NCBI GenBank assembly: GCA_032622095.1
Contig: CP136063.1
Coordinates: 271,989,426-272,053,425 of the forward strand
Length of the DNA: 64,000 nucleotides
Source of the DNA: Siphonodentalium dalli
Lineage: Eukaryota > Mollusca > Scaphopoda > Gadilida > Siphonodentaliidae
Direction: 5' to 3'
This document shows, one piece after another, positions 13,901 through 28,342 of this stretch (position 1 is the first letter of the stretch; each line of letters opens with the position of its first letter). The notes under the pieces are model-generated. The model was not told the origin of the DNA. It was given only the letters and a program-made list of their open reading frames with translations, and searched no databases. A program made the position numbers and the translations under genes.

Positions 13901-14406
13901 AGAGCGTTCATTGTTAGTCTTACTCCTGGTATGTTACAAATAAAGAACGCTCATTGTTAGTCTATTCCTGGTATGTTATAAATAAAGAGCGTTCCTTGTT
14001 AGTATATTCATGGTATGTTACAATTAAAGATCGTGCATTGTTAGTCTTATTCCTGGTATGTTACACATAAAGAGCGTTCATTGTTAGTCTACTCATTGTA
14101 TATTACCAATAAAGAGCGTTCCTTGTTAGAAAATTCATGGTATGTTACAAATAAAGATCGTTCATTGTTAGTCTTATTCCTGGTATGTTACAAATAAAGA
14201 ACGCTCATTGTTAGTCTATTCCTGGTATGTTACACATAAAGAGCGTTAATTGTTAGTATATTCCTGGTATGTAACCAACAAGGAACGTCCATTGTTAGTC
14301 TTATTCATGGTATGTTACAAATAAAGAGCGTTCATTGCTAGTCTTACTCCTGGTATGTGACAAATAAAGAACGCTCATTATTAGTCTTACTCTTGGTAGG
14401 TTACAT
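10974..14406 (+). repeat. HOR A, copy 4 (3433 bp)
   Basis: Full-length A unit with 42-bp islands at 11243-11554 and 12740-13429, the same spacing as copies 1 and 2. It carries the common bases (t) at both positions that distinguish copy 1. Confidence 0.95.
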
Positions 14407-17400
14407 ATAAAGAGCGTTGATTGATAGTCTATTATTGGTATGTTACATATAAAGAACGCTCATTGTTAGTCTTACTCCTGGTATGTTACAAATAAAGAGT
14501 GTTCATTGTTAGTCTTACTCCTGGTATGTTACAAATAAAGAGAGTTCATTGTTAGTCTATTCCTGGTATGTTACAAATAAAGAACCCTCTTTGTTAGTCT
14601 ATTCCTGGATTGTAACCAACAAAGAACGTCCATTGTTAGTCTTATTCATGGTATGTTACAAATAAAGAACGCTCATTGTTAGTCTATTCCTGGTATGTTA
14701 CAAATAAAGAGCGTTCATCGTTAGTCTATTCCTGGTATGTTACAAATAAAGAACGCTCATTGTTAGTCTATTCCTGGTATGTTACAAATAAAGAGCGTTC
14801 ATCGTTAGTCTATTCCTGGTATGTTACAAATAAAGAACTCTCATTGTTTGTCTATTCCTGGTATGTTACAAATAAAGAACGCTCATCGTTAGTCTATTCC
14901 TGGTATGTTATAAATAAAGAGCGTTTATTGTTAGTCTATTCCTCGTTTGTTATAAATAAAGAGCGTTCATTGTTAGTCTATTCCTGATATATTACACATA
15001 AAGAACGCTCATTGTTAGTCTTACTCCTGGTATGTTACAAATAAAGAATGTTCATTGTTAGTCTATTCCAGGTGTGTTACACATAAAGAGCGTTCATTGT
15101 CAGTCTACTCATTGTATATTACCAATAAGAGCGTCCCTTGTTAGTATATTCATGGTATGTTACAAATAAAGATCGTTCATTGTTAGTCTTATTCCTGGTA
15201 TGTTTCAAATAAAGAGCGTTCATTGTTAGTCTTACACATTGTATGTTACAAATAAAGAGCGTTCACTGTTAGTCACTTCCTGACAAATAACCAATACTGA
15301 GCGTTCATTGTTAGTCTATTCCTGGTATGTTACCAATAAAGATCATTCATTGTTAGTCTTATTCCTGTGATGTTACAAATAAAGAGCGTTAATTGTTAGT
15401 CTATTCTTGGTATGTTACAAATAAAGAGCGTTCATTGTTAGTCTTACTCCTGGTATGTTACAAATAAAGAACGCTCATTGTTAGTCTATTCCTGGTATGT
15501 TATAAATAAAGAGCGTTCCTTGTTAGTATATTCATGGTATGTTACAAATAAAGATCGTGCATTGTTAGTCTTATTCCTGGTATGTTACACATAAAGAGCG
15601 TTCATTGTTAGTCTACTCATTGTATATTACCAATAAAGAGCGTTCCTTGTTAGAAAATTCATGGTATGTTACAAATAAAGATCGTTCATTGTTAGTCTTA
15701 TTCCTGGTATGTTACAAATAAAGAACGCTCATTGTTAGTCTATTCCTGGTATGTTACAAATAAAGAGCGTTAATTGTTAGTCTATTCCTGGTATGTAACC
15801 AACAAGGAACGTCCATTGTTAGTCTTACTCCTGGTATGTTACAAATAAAGAACGCTCATTATTAGTCTTACTCTTGGTATGTTACATATAAAGAGCGTTG
15901 ATTGATAGTCTATTATTGGTATGTTACATATAAAGAACGCTCATTGTTAGTCTTACTCCTGGTATGTTACAAATAAAGAGTGTTCATTGTTAGTCTTACT
16001 CCTGGTATGTTACAAATAAAGAACGCTCATTGCTAGTCTATTCCTGGTATGTTACAAATAAAAAGCGTTCATTGTTAGTCTTATTCCTGGTATGTTACAA
16101 ATAAATAACGCTCATTGTTAGTCTATTCCTGGTATGTTACAAATAAAGAGCGTTCATTGTTAGTCTTATTCCTTGTATGTTACAAATAAAGAACGCTCAT
16201 TGTTAGTCTATTCCTGGTATGCTACAAATAAAGAACGCTCATTGTTAGTCTATTCCTGGTGTGTTACAAATAAAGAGCGTTCATTGTTAGTCTATACCTG
16301 GTATGATACAAATAAAGAGCGTTCATTTTTAGTCTACTCATTGTATATTACCAATAAAGAGCGTTCCTTGTTAGATAATTCATGGTATGTTACAAATAAA
16401 GAACGCTCATTGTTCGCCTATTCCTGGTATGTTACAAATAAAGAGCGTTCATCGTTAGTCTATTCCTGGTATGTTACAAATAAAGAACGCTCATTGTTAG
16501 TCTATTCCTGGTATGTTACAAATAAAGAACGCTCATTGTTCGTCTATTCCTGGTATGTTACAAATAAAGAGCGTTCATCGTTAGTCTATTCCTGGTATGT
16601 TACAAATAAAGAACGCTCATTGTTAGTCTATTCCTGATATGTTACAAACAAAGAGCGTTCATCGTTAGTCTATTCCTGGTATGTTACAAATAAAGAACGC
16701 TCATTGTTTGTCTATTCCTGGTATGTTACAAATAAAGAACACTCATTGTTAGTCTATTCATGGTATGTTACAAATAAAGAGCGTTCATTGCTAGTCTATT
16801 ACAGGTATGTTACAAATAAAGAACGTTTATTGCTAATCTTATTCCTGGTATGTTACAAATAAAGAACGCTCATTTTTAGTTTTATTCCTGGTATGTTACA
16901 AATAAAGAGCGTTCATTGTTAGTCTATTCCTGGTATGTTACAAATAAAGAGCGTTTATTGTTTGTCTATTCCTGGTATGTAACCAACAAAGAACGTCCAT
17001 TGTTAGTCTTATTCCTGGTATGTTACACATAAAGAGCGTTCATTGTTAGTATATTCATTGTTTGTTACCAATAAAGACCGTTCATTGTTAGTCTTAGTCA
17101 TGGTATGTTACAAATAAAGAGCGTCCCTTGTTAGTATATTCATGGTATGTTACACATAAAGATCGTTCATTGTTAGTCTTATTCCTGGCATGTTACAAAT
17201 AAAGAGCGTTCATTGTTAGTCTTACACATTGTATGTTACAAATAAAGAGCGTTCATTGTTAGTATATTCCTGGTTTGTTACAAATAAATAACGCTCATTG
17301 TTATATAGTCTATTCTTGGTATGTTACAAATAAAGAGCGTTCATTGTTAGTCTTATTCATGGTATGTTACAAATAAAGAGCGTTCATTGCTAGTCTTACT

Positions 17401-17458
17401 CCTGGTATGTGACAAATAAAGAACGCTCATTATTAGTCTTACTCTTGGTAGGTTACAT
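14407..17458 (+). repeat. HOR A, copy 5, shortened by 381 bp (3052 bp)
   Basis: It matches A up to 17355 and then continues at A position 3331, so A positions 2950-3330 (nine monomers) are missing. The second 42-bp island starting at 16173 is cut early by a private tgg-to-tga change at 16635-16637; the monomers continue normally after it. Confidence 0.93.
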
Positions 17459-20400
17459 ATAAAGAGCGTTGATTGATAGTCTATTATTGGTATGTTACAT
17501 ATAAAGAACGCTCATTGTTAGTCTTACTCCTGGTATGTTACAAATAAAGAGTGTTCATTGTTAGTCTTACTCCTGGTATGTTACAAATAAAGAGAGTTCA
17601 TTGTTAGTCTATTCCTGGTATGTTACAAATAAAGAACCCTCTTTGTTAGTCTATTCCTGGATTGTAACCAACAAAGAACGTCCATTGTTAGTCTTATTCA
17701 TGGTATGTTACAAATAAAGAACGCTCATTGTTAGTCTATTCCTGGTATGTTACAAATAAAGAGCGTTCATCGTTAGTCTATTCCTGGTATGTTACAAATA
17801 AAGAACGCTCATTGTTAGTCTATTCCTGGTATGTTACAAATAAAGAGCGTTCATCGTTAGTCTATTCCTGGTATGTTACAAATAAAGAACTCTCATTGTT
17901 TGTCTATTCCTGGTATGTTACAAATAAAGAACGCTCATCGTTAGTCTATTCCTGGTATGTTATAAATAAAGAGCGTTTATTGTTAGTCTATTCCTCGTTT
18001 GTTATAAATAAAGAGCGTTCATTGTTAGTCTATTCCTGATATATTACACATAAAGAACGCTCATTGTTAGTCTTACTCCTGGTATGTTACAAATAAAGAA
18101 TGTTCATTGTTAGTCTATTCCAGGTGTGTTACACATAAAGAGCGTTCATTGTCAGTCTACTCATTGTATATTACCAATAAGAGCGTCCCTTGTTAGTATA
18201 TTCATGGTATGTTACAAATAAAGATCGTTCATTGTTAGTCTTATTCCTGGTATGTTTCAAATAAAGAGCGTTCATTGTTAGTCTTACACATTGTATGTTA
18301 CAAATAAAGAGCGTTCACTGTTAGTCACTTCCTGACAAATAACCAATACTGAGCGTTCATTGTTAGTCTATTCCTGGTATGTTACCAATAAAGATCATTC
18401 ATTGTTAGTCTTATTCCTGTGATGTTACAAATAAAGAGCGTTAATTGTTAGTCTATTCTTGGTATGTTACAAATAAAGAGCGTTCATTGTTAGTCTTACT
18501 CCTGGTATGTTACAAATAAAGAACGCTCATTGTTAGTCTATTCCTGGTATGTTATAAATAAAGAGCGTTCCTTGTTAGTATATTCATGGTATGTTACAAA
18601 TAAAGATCGTGCATTGTTAGTCTTATTCCTGGTATGTTACACATAAAGAGCGTTCATTGTTAGTCTACTCATTGTATATTACCAATAAAGAGCGTTCCTT
18701 GTTAGAAAATTCATGGTATGTTACAAATAAAGATCGTTCATTGTTAGTCTTATTCCTGGTATGTTACAAATAAAGAGCGCTCATTGTTAGTCTATTCCTG
18801 GTATGTTACAAATAAAGAGCGTTAATTGTTAGTCTATTCCTGGTATGTAACCAACAAGGAACTTCCATTGTTAGTCTTACTCCTGGTATGTTACAAATAA
18901 AGAACGCTCATTATTAGTCTTACTCTTGGTATGTTACATATAAAGAGCGTTGATTGATAGTCTATTATTGGTATGTTACATATAAAGAACGCTCATTGTT
19001 AGTCTTACTCCTGGTATGTTACAAATAAAGAGTGTTCATTGTTAGTCTTACTCCTGGTATGTTACAAATAAAGAACGCTCATTGCTAGTCTATTCCTGGT
19101 ATGTTACAAATAAAAAGCGTTCATTGTTAGTCTTATTCCTGGTATGTTACAAATAAATAACGCTCATTGTTAGTCTATTCCTGGTATGTTACAAATAAAG
19201 AGCGTTCATTGTTAGTCTTATTCCTTGTATGTTACAAATAAAGAACGCTCATTGTTAGTCTATTCCTGGTATGCTACAAATAAAGAACGCTCATTGTTAG
19301 TCTATTCCTGGTGTGTTACAAATAAAGAGCGTTCATTGTTAGTCTATACCTGGTATGATACAAATAAAGAGCGTTCATTTTTAGTCTACTCATTGTATAT
19401 TACCAATAAAGAGCGTTCCTTGTTAGATAATTCATGGTATGTTACAAATAAAGAACGCTCATTGTTCGCCTATTCCTGGTATGTTACAAATAAAGAGCGT
19501 TCATCGTTAGTCTATTCCTGGTATGTTACAAATAAAGAACGCTCATTGTTAGTCTATTCCTGGTATGTTACAAATAAAGAACGCTCATTGTTCGTCTATT
19601 CCTGGTATGTTACAAATAAAGAGCGTTCATCGTTAGTCTATTCCTGGTATGTTACAAATAAAGAACGCTCATTGTTAGTCTATTCCTGGTATGTTACAAA
19701 CAAAGAGCGTTCATCGTTAGTCTATTCCTGGTATGTTACAAATAAAGAACGCTCATTGTTTGTCTATTCCTGGTATGTTACAAATAAAGAACACTCATTG
19801 TTAGTCTATTCATGGTATGTTACAAATAAAGAGCGTTCATTGCTAGTCTATTACAGGTATGTTACAAATAAAGAACGTTTATTGCTAATCTTATTCCTGG
19901 TATGTTACAAATAAAGAACGCTCATTTTTAGTTTTATTCCTGGTATGTTACAAATAAAGAGCGTTCATTGTTAGTCTATTCCTGGTATGTTACAAATAAA
20001 GAGCGTTTATTGTTTGTCTATTCCTGGTATGTAACCAACAAAGAACGTCCATTGTTAGTCTTATTCCTGGTATGTTACACATAAAGAGCGTTCATTGTTA
20101 GTATATTCATTGTTTGTTACCAATAAAGACCGTTCATTGTTAGTCTTAGTCATGGTATGTTACAAATAAAGAGCGTCCCTTGTTAGTATATTCATGGTAT
20201 GTTACACATAAAGATCGTTCATTGTTAGTCTTATTCCTGGCATGTTACAAATAAAGAGCGTTCATTGTTAGTCTTACACATTGTATGTTACAAATAAAGA
20301 GCGTTCATTGTTAGTATATTCCTGGTTTGTTACAAATAAATAACGCTCATTGTTATATAGTCTATTCTTGGTATGTTACAAATAAAGAGCGTTCATTGTT

Positions 20401-20891
20401 AGTCTTACTCCTGGTATGTTACAAATAAAGAACGCTCATTGTTAGTCTATTCCTGGTATGTTATAAATAAAGAGCGTTCCTTGTTAGTATATTCATGGTA
20501 TGTTACAATTAAAGATCGTGCATTGTTAGTCTTATTCCTGGTATGTTACACATAAAGAGCGTTCATTGTTAGTCTACTCATTGTATATTACCAATAAAGA
20601 GCGTTCCTTGTTAGAAAATTCATGGTATGTTACAAATAAAGATCGTTCATTGTTAGTCTTATTCCTGGTATGTTACAAATAAAGAACGCTCATTGTTAGT
20701 CTATTCCTGGTATGTTACACATAAAGAGCGTTAATTGTTAGTATATTCCTGGTATGTAACCAACAAGGAACGTCCATTGTTAGTCTTATTCATGGTATGT
20801 TACAAATAAAGAGCGTTCATTGCTAGTCTTACTCCTGGTATGTGACAAATAAAGAACGCTCATTATTAGTCTTACTCTTGGTAGGTTACAT
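17459..20891 (+). repeat. HOR A, copy 6 (3433 bp)
   Basis: Full-length A unit with 42-bp islands at 17728-18039 and 19225-19914. It carries a few private changes, such as the fully palindromic octamer gagcgctc at 18775-18782 and aacttcc in place of aacgtcc near 18861. Confidence 0.95.
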
Positions 20892-21388
20892 ATAAAGAGC
20901 GTTGATTGATAGTCTATTATTGGTATGTTACATATAAAGAACGCTCATTGTTCGCCTATTCCTGGTATGTTACAAATAAAGAGCGTTAATTGTTAGTCTA
21001 TTCCTGGTATGTAACCAACAAGGAACGTCCATTGTTAGTCTTACTCCTGGTATGTTACAAATAAAGAACGCTCATTATTAGTCTTACTCTTGGTATGTTA
21101 CATATAAAGAGCGTTGATTGATAGTCTATTATTGGTATGTTACATATAAAGAACGCTCATTGTTAGTCTTACTCCTGGTATGTTACAAATAAAGAGTGTT
21201 CATTGTTAGTCTTACTCCTGGTATGTTACAAATAAAGAACGCTCATTGCTAGTCTATTCCTGGTATGTTACAAATAAAAAGCGTTCATTGTTAGTCTTAT
21301 TCCTGGTATGTTACAAATAAATAACGCTCATTGTTAGTCTATTCCTGGTATGTTACAAATAAAGAGCGTTCATTGTTAGTCTTATTCC
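20892..21388 (+). repeat. HOR A, copy 7, collapsed (1269 bp missing)
   Basis: The unit starts like A for about 61 bases, then by 20988 matches A from position 1366 onward, so about 30 monomers are missing. Between them, bases 20953-20956 (cgcc, in ttcgcctattcc) match neither parent but match the start of the second 42-bp island (A near 2009-2012). The join is therefore a three-part mosaic. It leads straight into the first B unit. Confidence 0.88.
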
Positions 21389-24300
21389 TTGTATGTTACA
21401 AATAAAGAACGCTCATTGTTAGTCTATTCCTGGTATGCTACAAATAAAGAACGCTCATTGTTAGTCTATTCCTGGTGTGTTACAAATAAAGAGCGTTCAT
21501 TGTTAGTCTATACCTGGTATGATACAAATAAAGAGCGTTCATTTTTAGTCTACTCATTGTATATTACCAATAAAGAGCGTTCCTTGTTAGATAATTCATG
21601 GTATGTTACAAATAAAGAACGCTCATTGTTCGCCTATTCCTGGTATGTTACAAATAAAGAGCGTTCATCGTTAGTCTATTCCTGGTATGTTACAAATAAA
21701 GAACGCTCATTGTTAGTCTATTCCTGGTATGTTACAAATAAAGAACGCTCATTGTTCGTCTATTCCTGGTATGTTACAAATAAAGAGCGTTCATCGTTAG
21801 TCTATTCCTGGTATGTTACAAATAAAGAACGCTCATTGTTAGTCTATTCCTGGTATGTTACAAACAAAGAGCGTTCATCGTTAGTCTATTCCTGGTATGT
21901 TACAAATAAAGAACGCTCATTGTGTGTCTATTCCTGGTATGTTACAAATAAAGAACACTCATTGTTAGTCTATTCATGGTAGGTTACAAATAAAGAGCGT
22001 TCATTGCTAGTCTATTACAGGTATGTTACAAATAAAGAACGTTTATTGCTAATCTTATTCCTGGTATGTTACAAATAAAGAACGCTCATTTTTAGTTTTA
22101 TTCCTGGTATGTTACAAATAAAGAGCGTTCATTGTTAGTCTATTCCTGGTATGTTACAAATAAAGAGCGTTTATTGTTTGTCTATTCCTGGTATGTAACC
22201 AACAAAGAACGTCCATTGTTAGTCTTATTCCTGGTATGTTACACATAAAGAGCGTTCATTGTTAGTATATTCATTGTTTGTTACCAATAAAGACCGTTCA
22301 TTGTTAGTCTTAGTCATGGTATGTTACAAATAAAGAGCGTCCCTTGTTAGTATATTCATGGTATGTTACACATAAAGATCGTTCATTGTTAGTCTTATTC
22401 CTGGCATGTTACAAATAAAGAGCGTTCATTGTTAGTCTTACACATTGTATGTTACAAATAAAGAGCGTTCATTGTTAGTATATTCCTGGTTTGTTACAAA
22501 TAAATAACGCTCATTGTTATATAGTCTATTCTTGGTATGTTACAAATAAAGAGCGTTCATTGTTAGTCTTACTCCTGGTATGTTACAAATAAAGAGCGTT
22601 CATTGTTAGTCTATTCCTGGTATGTTACAAATAAAGAACGCTCATTGTTTGTCTATTCCTGGTATGTTACAAATAAAGAACCCTCACCGTTAGTCTATTC
22701 CTGGTATGTTATAAATAAAGAGCGTTTATTGTTAGTCTATTCCTCGTTTGTTATAAATAAAGAGCGTACATTGTTAGTCTATTCCTGATATATTACACTT
22801 AAAAAACGCTCATTGTTAGTCTTACTCCTGGTATGTTACAAATAAAGAGCGTTCATTGTTAGTCTTACTCCTGGTATGTTTCAAATAAAGAATGTTCATT
22901 GTTAGTCTATTCCTGGTATGTTACACACAAAGAGCGTTCATTGTCAGTCTACTCATTGTATATTACCAATAAAGACCGTCCCTTGTTAGTATATTCATGG
23001 TATGTTACAAATAAAGATCGTTCATTGTTAGTCTTATTCCTGGTATGTTACAAATAAAGAGCGTTCATTGTTAGTCTTACACATTGTATGTTACAAATAA
23101 AGAGCGTTCACTGTTAGTCACCTCCTGACAAATAACCAATACTGAGCGTTCATTGTTAGTCTATTCCTGGTATGTTACCAATAAAGATCATTCATTGTTA
23201 GTCTTATTCCTGTGATGTTACAAATAAACAGCGTTAATTGTTAGTCTATTCTTGGTATGTTACAAATAAAGAGCGTTCATTGTTAGTCTTACTCCTGGTA
23301 TGTTACAAATAAAGAACACTCATTGTTAGTCTATTCCTGGTATGTTATAAATAAAGAGCGTTCCTTGTTAGTATATTCATGGTATGTTACAAATAAAGAT
23401 CGTGCATTGTTAGTCTTATTCCTGGTATGTTACACATAAAGAGCGTTCATTGTTAGTCTACTCATTGTATATTACCAATAAAGAGCGTTCCTTGTTAGAA
23501 AATTCATGGTATGTTACAAATAAAGATCGTTCATTGTTAGTCTTATTCCTGGTATGTTACAAATAAAGAACGCTCATTGTTAGTCTATTCCTGGTATGTT
23601 ATAAATTTAGAGCGTTCCTTGTTAGTATATTCATGGTATGTTACAATTAAAGATCGTGCATTGTTAGTCTTATTCCTGGTATGTTACACATAAAGAGCGT
23701 TCATTGTTAGTCTACTCATTGTATATTACCAATAAAGAGCGTTCCTTGTTAGAAAATTCATGGTATGTTACAAATAAAGATCGTTCATTGTTAGTCTTAT
23801 TCCTGGTATGTTACAAATAAAGAACGCTCATTGTTAGTCTATTCCTGGTATGTTACAAATAAAGAGCGTTAATTGTTAGTCTATTCCTGGTATGTAACCA
23901 ACAAGGAACGTCCATTGTTAGTCTTATTCATGGTATGTTACAAATAAAGAGCGTTCATTGCTAGTCTTACTCCTGGTATGTGACAAATAAAGAACGCTCA
24001 TTATTAGTCTTACTCTTGGTAGGTTACATATAAAGAGCGTTGATTGATAGTCTATTATTGGTATGTTACATATAAAGAACGCTCATTGTTAGTCTATTCT
24101 TGGTATGTTACAAATAAAGAGCGTTCATTGTTAGTCTTACTCCTGGTATGTTACAAATAAAGAACGCTCATTGTTAGTCTATTCCTGGTATGTTATAAAT
24201 AAAGAGCGTTCCTTGTTAGTATATTCATGGTATGTTACAAATAAAGATCGTGCATTGTTAGTCTTATTCCTGGTATGTTACACATAAAGAGCGTTCATTG

Positions 24301-24865
24301 TTAGTCTACTCATTGTATATTACCAATAAAGAGCGTTCCTTGTTAGAAAATTCATGGTATGTTACAAATAAAGATCGTTCATTGTTAGTCTTATTCCTGG
24401 TATGTTACAAATAAAGAACGCTCATTGTTAGTCTATTCCTGGTATGTTACAAATAAAGAGCGTTAATTGTTAGTCTATTCCTGGTATGTAACCAACAAGG
24501 AACGTCCATTGTTAGTCTTACTCCTGGTATGTTACAAATAAAGAACGCTCATTATTAGTCTTACTCTTGGTATGTTACATATAAAGAGCGTTGATTGATA
24601 GTCTATTATTGGTATGTTACATATAAAGAACGCTCATTGTTAGTCTTACTCCTGGTATGTTACACATAAAGAGTGTTCATTGTTAGTCTTACTCCTGGTA
24701 TGTTACAAATAAAGAACGCTCATTGCTAGTCTATTCCTGGTATGTTACAAATAAAAAGCGTTCATTGTTAGTCTTATTCCTGGTATGTTACAAATAAATA
24801 ACGCTCATTGTTAGTCTATTCCTGGTATGTTACAAATAAAGAGCGTTCATTGTTAGTCTTATTCC
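21389..24865 (+). repeat. HOR B, copy 1 (3477 bp)
   Basis: A rearranged relative of A. The first ~1.2 kb equals A 1767-2970. At about 22595 it joins a shortened version of the first 42-bp island (22603-22788, with the accctcaccg variant), then A-like spacer carrying its own variants (acacttaaaaaacg near 22794, ataaacagcg near 23225, aaatttagag near 23605). The A start motif ataaagagcgttgattgatag-like sequence recurs twice near its end (about 24030 and 24584). Inside the large island there is a Phe-to-Cys change at 21924 and a tag stop at 21980-21982, both shared with B copy 2. The phase used is anchored on the large island. Confidence 0.88.
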
Positions 24866-27800
24866 TTGTATGTTACAAATAAAGAACGCTCATTGTTAGT
24901 CTATTCCTGGTATGCTACAAATAAAGAACGCTCATTGTTAGTCTATTCCTGGTGTGTTACAAATAAAGAGCGTTCATTGTTAGTCTATACCTGGTATGAT
25001 ACAAATAAAGAGCGTTCATTTTTAGTCTACTCATTGTATATTACCAATAAAGAGCGTTCCTTGTTAGATAATTCATGGTATGTTACAAATAAAGAACGCT
25101 CATTGTTCGCCTATTCCTGGTATGTTACAAATAAAGAGCGTTCATCGTTAGTCTATTCCTGGTATGTTACAAATAAAGAACGCTCATTGTTAGTCTATTC
25201 CTGGTATGTTACAAATAAAGAACGCTCATTGTTCGTCTATTCCTGGTATGTTACAAATAAAGAGCGTTCATCGTTAGTCTATTCCTGGTATGTTACAAAT
25301 AAAGAACGCTCATTGTTAGTCTATTCCTGGTATGTTACAAACAAAGAGCGTTCATCGTTAGTCTATTCCTGGTATGTTACAAATAAAGAACGCTCATTGT
25401 GTGTCTATTCCTGGTATGTTACAAATAAAGAACACTCATTGTTAGTCTATTCATGGTAGGTTACAAATAAAGAGCGTTCATTGCTAGTCTATTACAGGTA
25501 TGTTACAAATAAAGAACGTTTATTGCTAATCTTATTCCTGGTATGTTACAAATAAAGAACGCTCATTTTTAGTTTTATTCCTGGTATGTTACAAATAAAG
25601 AGCGTTCATTGTTAGTCTATTCCTGGTATGTTACAAATAAAGAGCGTTTATTGTTTGTCTATTCCTGGTATGTAACCAACAAAGAACGTCCATTGTTAGT
25701 CTTATTCCTGGTATGTTACACATAAAGAGCGTTCATTGTTAGTATATTCATTGTTTGTTACCAATAAAGACCGTTCATTGTTAGTCTTAGTCATGGTATG
25801 TTACAAATAAAGAGCGTCCCTTGTTAGTATATTCATGGTATGTTACACATAAAGATCGTTCATTGTTAGTCTTATTCCTGGCATGTTACAAATAAAGAGC
25901 GTTCATTGTTAGTCTTACACATTGTATGTTACAAATAAAGAGCGTTCATTGTTAGTATATTCCTGGTTTGTTACAAATAAATAACGCTCATTGTTATATA
26001 GTCTATTCTTGGTATGTTACAAATAAAGAGCGTTCATTGTTAGTCTTACTCCTGGTATGTTACAAATAAAGAGCGTTCATTGTTAGTCTATTCCTGGTAT
26101 GTTACAAATAAAGAACGCTCATTGTTTGTCTATTCCTGGTATGTTACAAATAAAGAACCCTCACCGTTAGTCTATTCCTGGTATGTTATAAATAAAGAGC
26201 GTTTATTGTTAGTCTATTCCTCGTTTGTTATAAATAAAGAGCGTACATTGTTAGTCTATTCCTGATATATTACACTTAAAAAACGCTCATTGTTAGTCTT
26301 ACTCCTGGTATGTTACAAATAAAGAGCGTTCATTGTTAGTCTTACTCCTGGTATGTTTCAAATAAAGAATGTTCATTGTTAGTCTATTCCTGGTATGTTA
26401 CACACAAAGAGCGTTCATTGTCAGTCTACTCATTGTATATTACCAATAAAGACCGTCCCTTGTTAGTATATTCATGGTATGTTACAAATAAAGATCGTTC
26501 ATTGTTAGTCTTATTCCTGGTATGTTACAAATAAAGAGCGTTCATTGTTAGTCTTACACATTGTATGTTACAAATAAAGAGCGTTCACTGTTAGTCACCT
26601 CCTGACAAATAACCAATACTGAGCGTTCATTGTTAGTCTATTCCTGGTATGTTACCAATAAAGATCATTCATTGTTAGTCTTATTCCTGTGATGTTACAA
26701 ATAAACAGCGTTAATTGTTAGTCTATTCTTGGTATGTTACAAATAAAGAGCGTTCATTGTTAGTCTTACTCCTGGTATGTTACAAATAAAGAACACTCAT
26801 TGTTAGTCTATTCCTGGTATGTTATAAATAAAGAGCGTTCCTTGTTAGTATATTCATGGTATGTTACAAATAAAGATCGTGCATTGTTAGTCTTATTCCT
26901 GGTATGTTACACATAAAGAGCGTTCATTGTTAGTCTACTCATTGTATATTACCAATAAAGAGCGTTCCTTGTTAGAAAATTCATGGTATGTTACAAATAA
27001 AGATCGTTCATTGTTAGTCTTATTCCTGGTATGTTACAAATAAAGAACGCTCATTGTTAGTCTATTCCTGGTATGTTATAAATTTAGAGCGTTCCTTGTT
27101 AGTATATTCATGGTATGTTACAATTAAAGATCGTGCATTGTTAGTCTTATTCCTGGTATGTTACACATAAAGAGCGTTCATTGTTAGTCTACTCATTGTA
27201 TATTACCAATAAAGAGCGTTCCTTGTTAGAAAATTCATGGTATGTTACAAATAAAGATCGTTCATTGTTAGTCTTATTCCTGGTATGTTACAAATAAAGA
27301 ACGCTCATTGTTAGTCTATTCCTGGTATGTTACAAATAAAGAGCGTTAATTGTTAGTCTATTCCTGGTATGTAACCAACAAGGAACGTCCATTGTTAGTC
27401 TTATTCATGGTATGTTACAAATAAAGAGCGTTCATTGCTAGTCTTACTCCTGGTATGTGACAAATAAAGAACGCTCATTATTAGTCTTACTCTTGGTAGG
27501 TTACATATAAAGAGCGTTGATTGATAGTCTATTATTGGTATGTTACATATAAAGAACGCTCATTGTTAGTCTATTCTTGGTATGTTACAAATAAAGAGCG
27601 TTCATTGTTAGTCTTACTCCTGGTATGTTACAAATAAAGAACGCTCATTGTTAGTCTATTCCTGGTATGTTATAAATAAAGAGCGTTCCTTGTTAGTATA
27701 TTCATGGTATGTTACAAATAAAGATCGTGCATTGTTAGTCTTATTCCTGGTATGTTACACATAAAGAGCGTTCATTGTTAGTCTACTCATTGTATATTAC

Positions 27801-28342
27801 CAATAAAGAGCGTTCCTTGTTAGAAAATTCATGGTATGTTACAAATAAAGATCGTTCATTGTTAGTCTTATTCCTGGTATGTTACAAATAAAGAACGCTC
27901 ATTGTTAGTCTATTCCTGGTATGTTACAAATAAAGAGCGTTAATTGTTAGTCTATTCCTGGTATGTAACCAACAAGGAACGTCCATTGTTAGTCTTACTC
28001 CTGGTATGTTACAAATAAAGAACGCTCATTATTAGTCTTACTCTTGGTATGTTACATATAAAGAGCGTTGATTGATAGTCTATTATTGGTATGTTACATA
28101 TAAAGAACGCTCATTGTTAGTCTTACTCCTGGTATGTTACACATAAAGAGTGTTCATTGTTAGTCTTACTCCTGGTATGTTACAAATAAAGAACGCTCAT
28201 TGCTAGTCTATTCCTGGTATGTTACAAATAAAAAGCGTTCATTGTTAGTCTTATTCCTGGTATGTTACAAATAAATAACGCTCATTGTTAGTCTATTCCT
28301 GGTATGTTACAAATAAAGAGCGTTCATTGTTAGTCTTATTCC
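24866..28342 (+). repeat. HOR B, copy 2 (3477 bp)
   Basis: It matches B copy 1 at an offset of 3477, including the shared Cys change and the tag stop at 25457-25459. This makes B1 and B2 the youngest-looking pair in this section. The short island is at 26080-26265. Confidence 0.9.
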
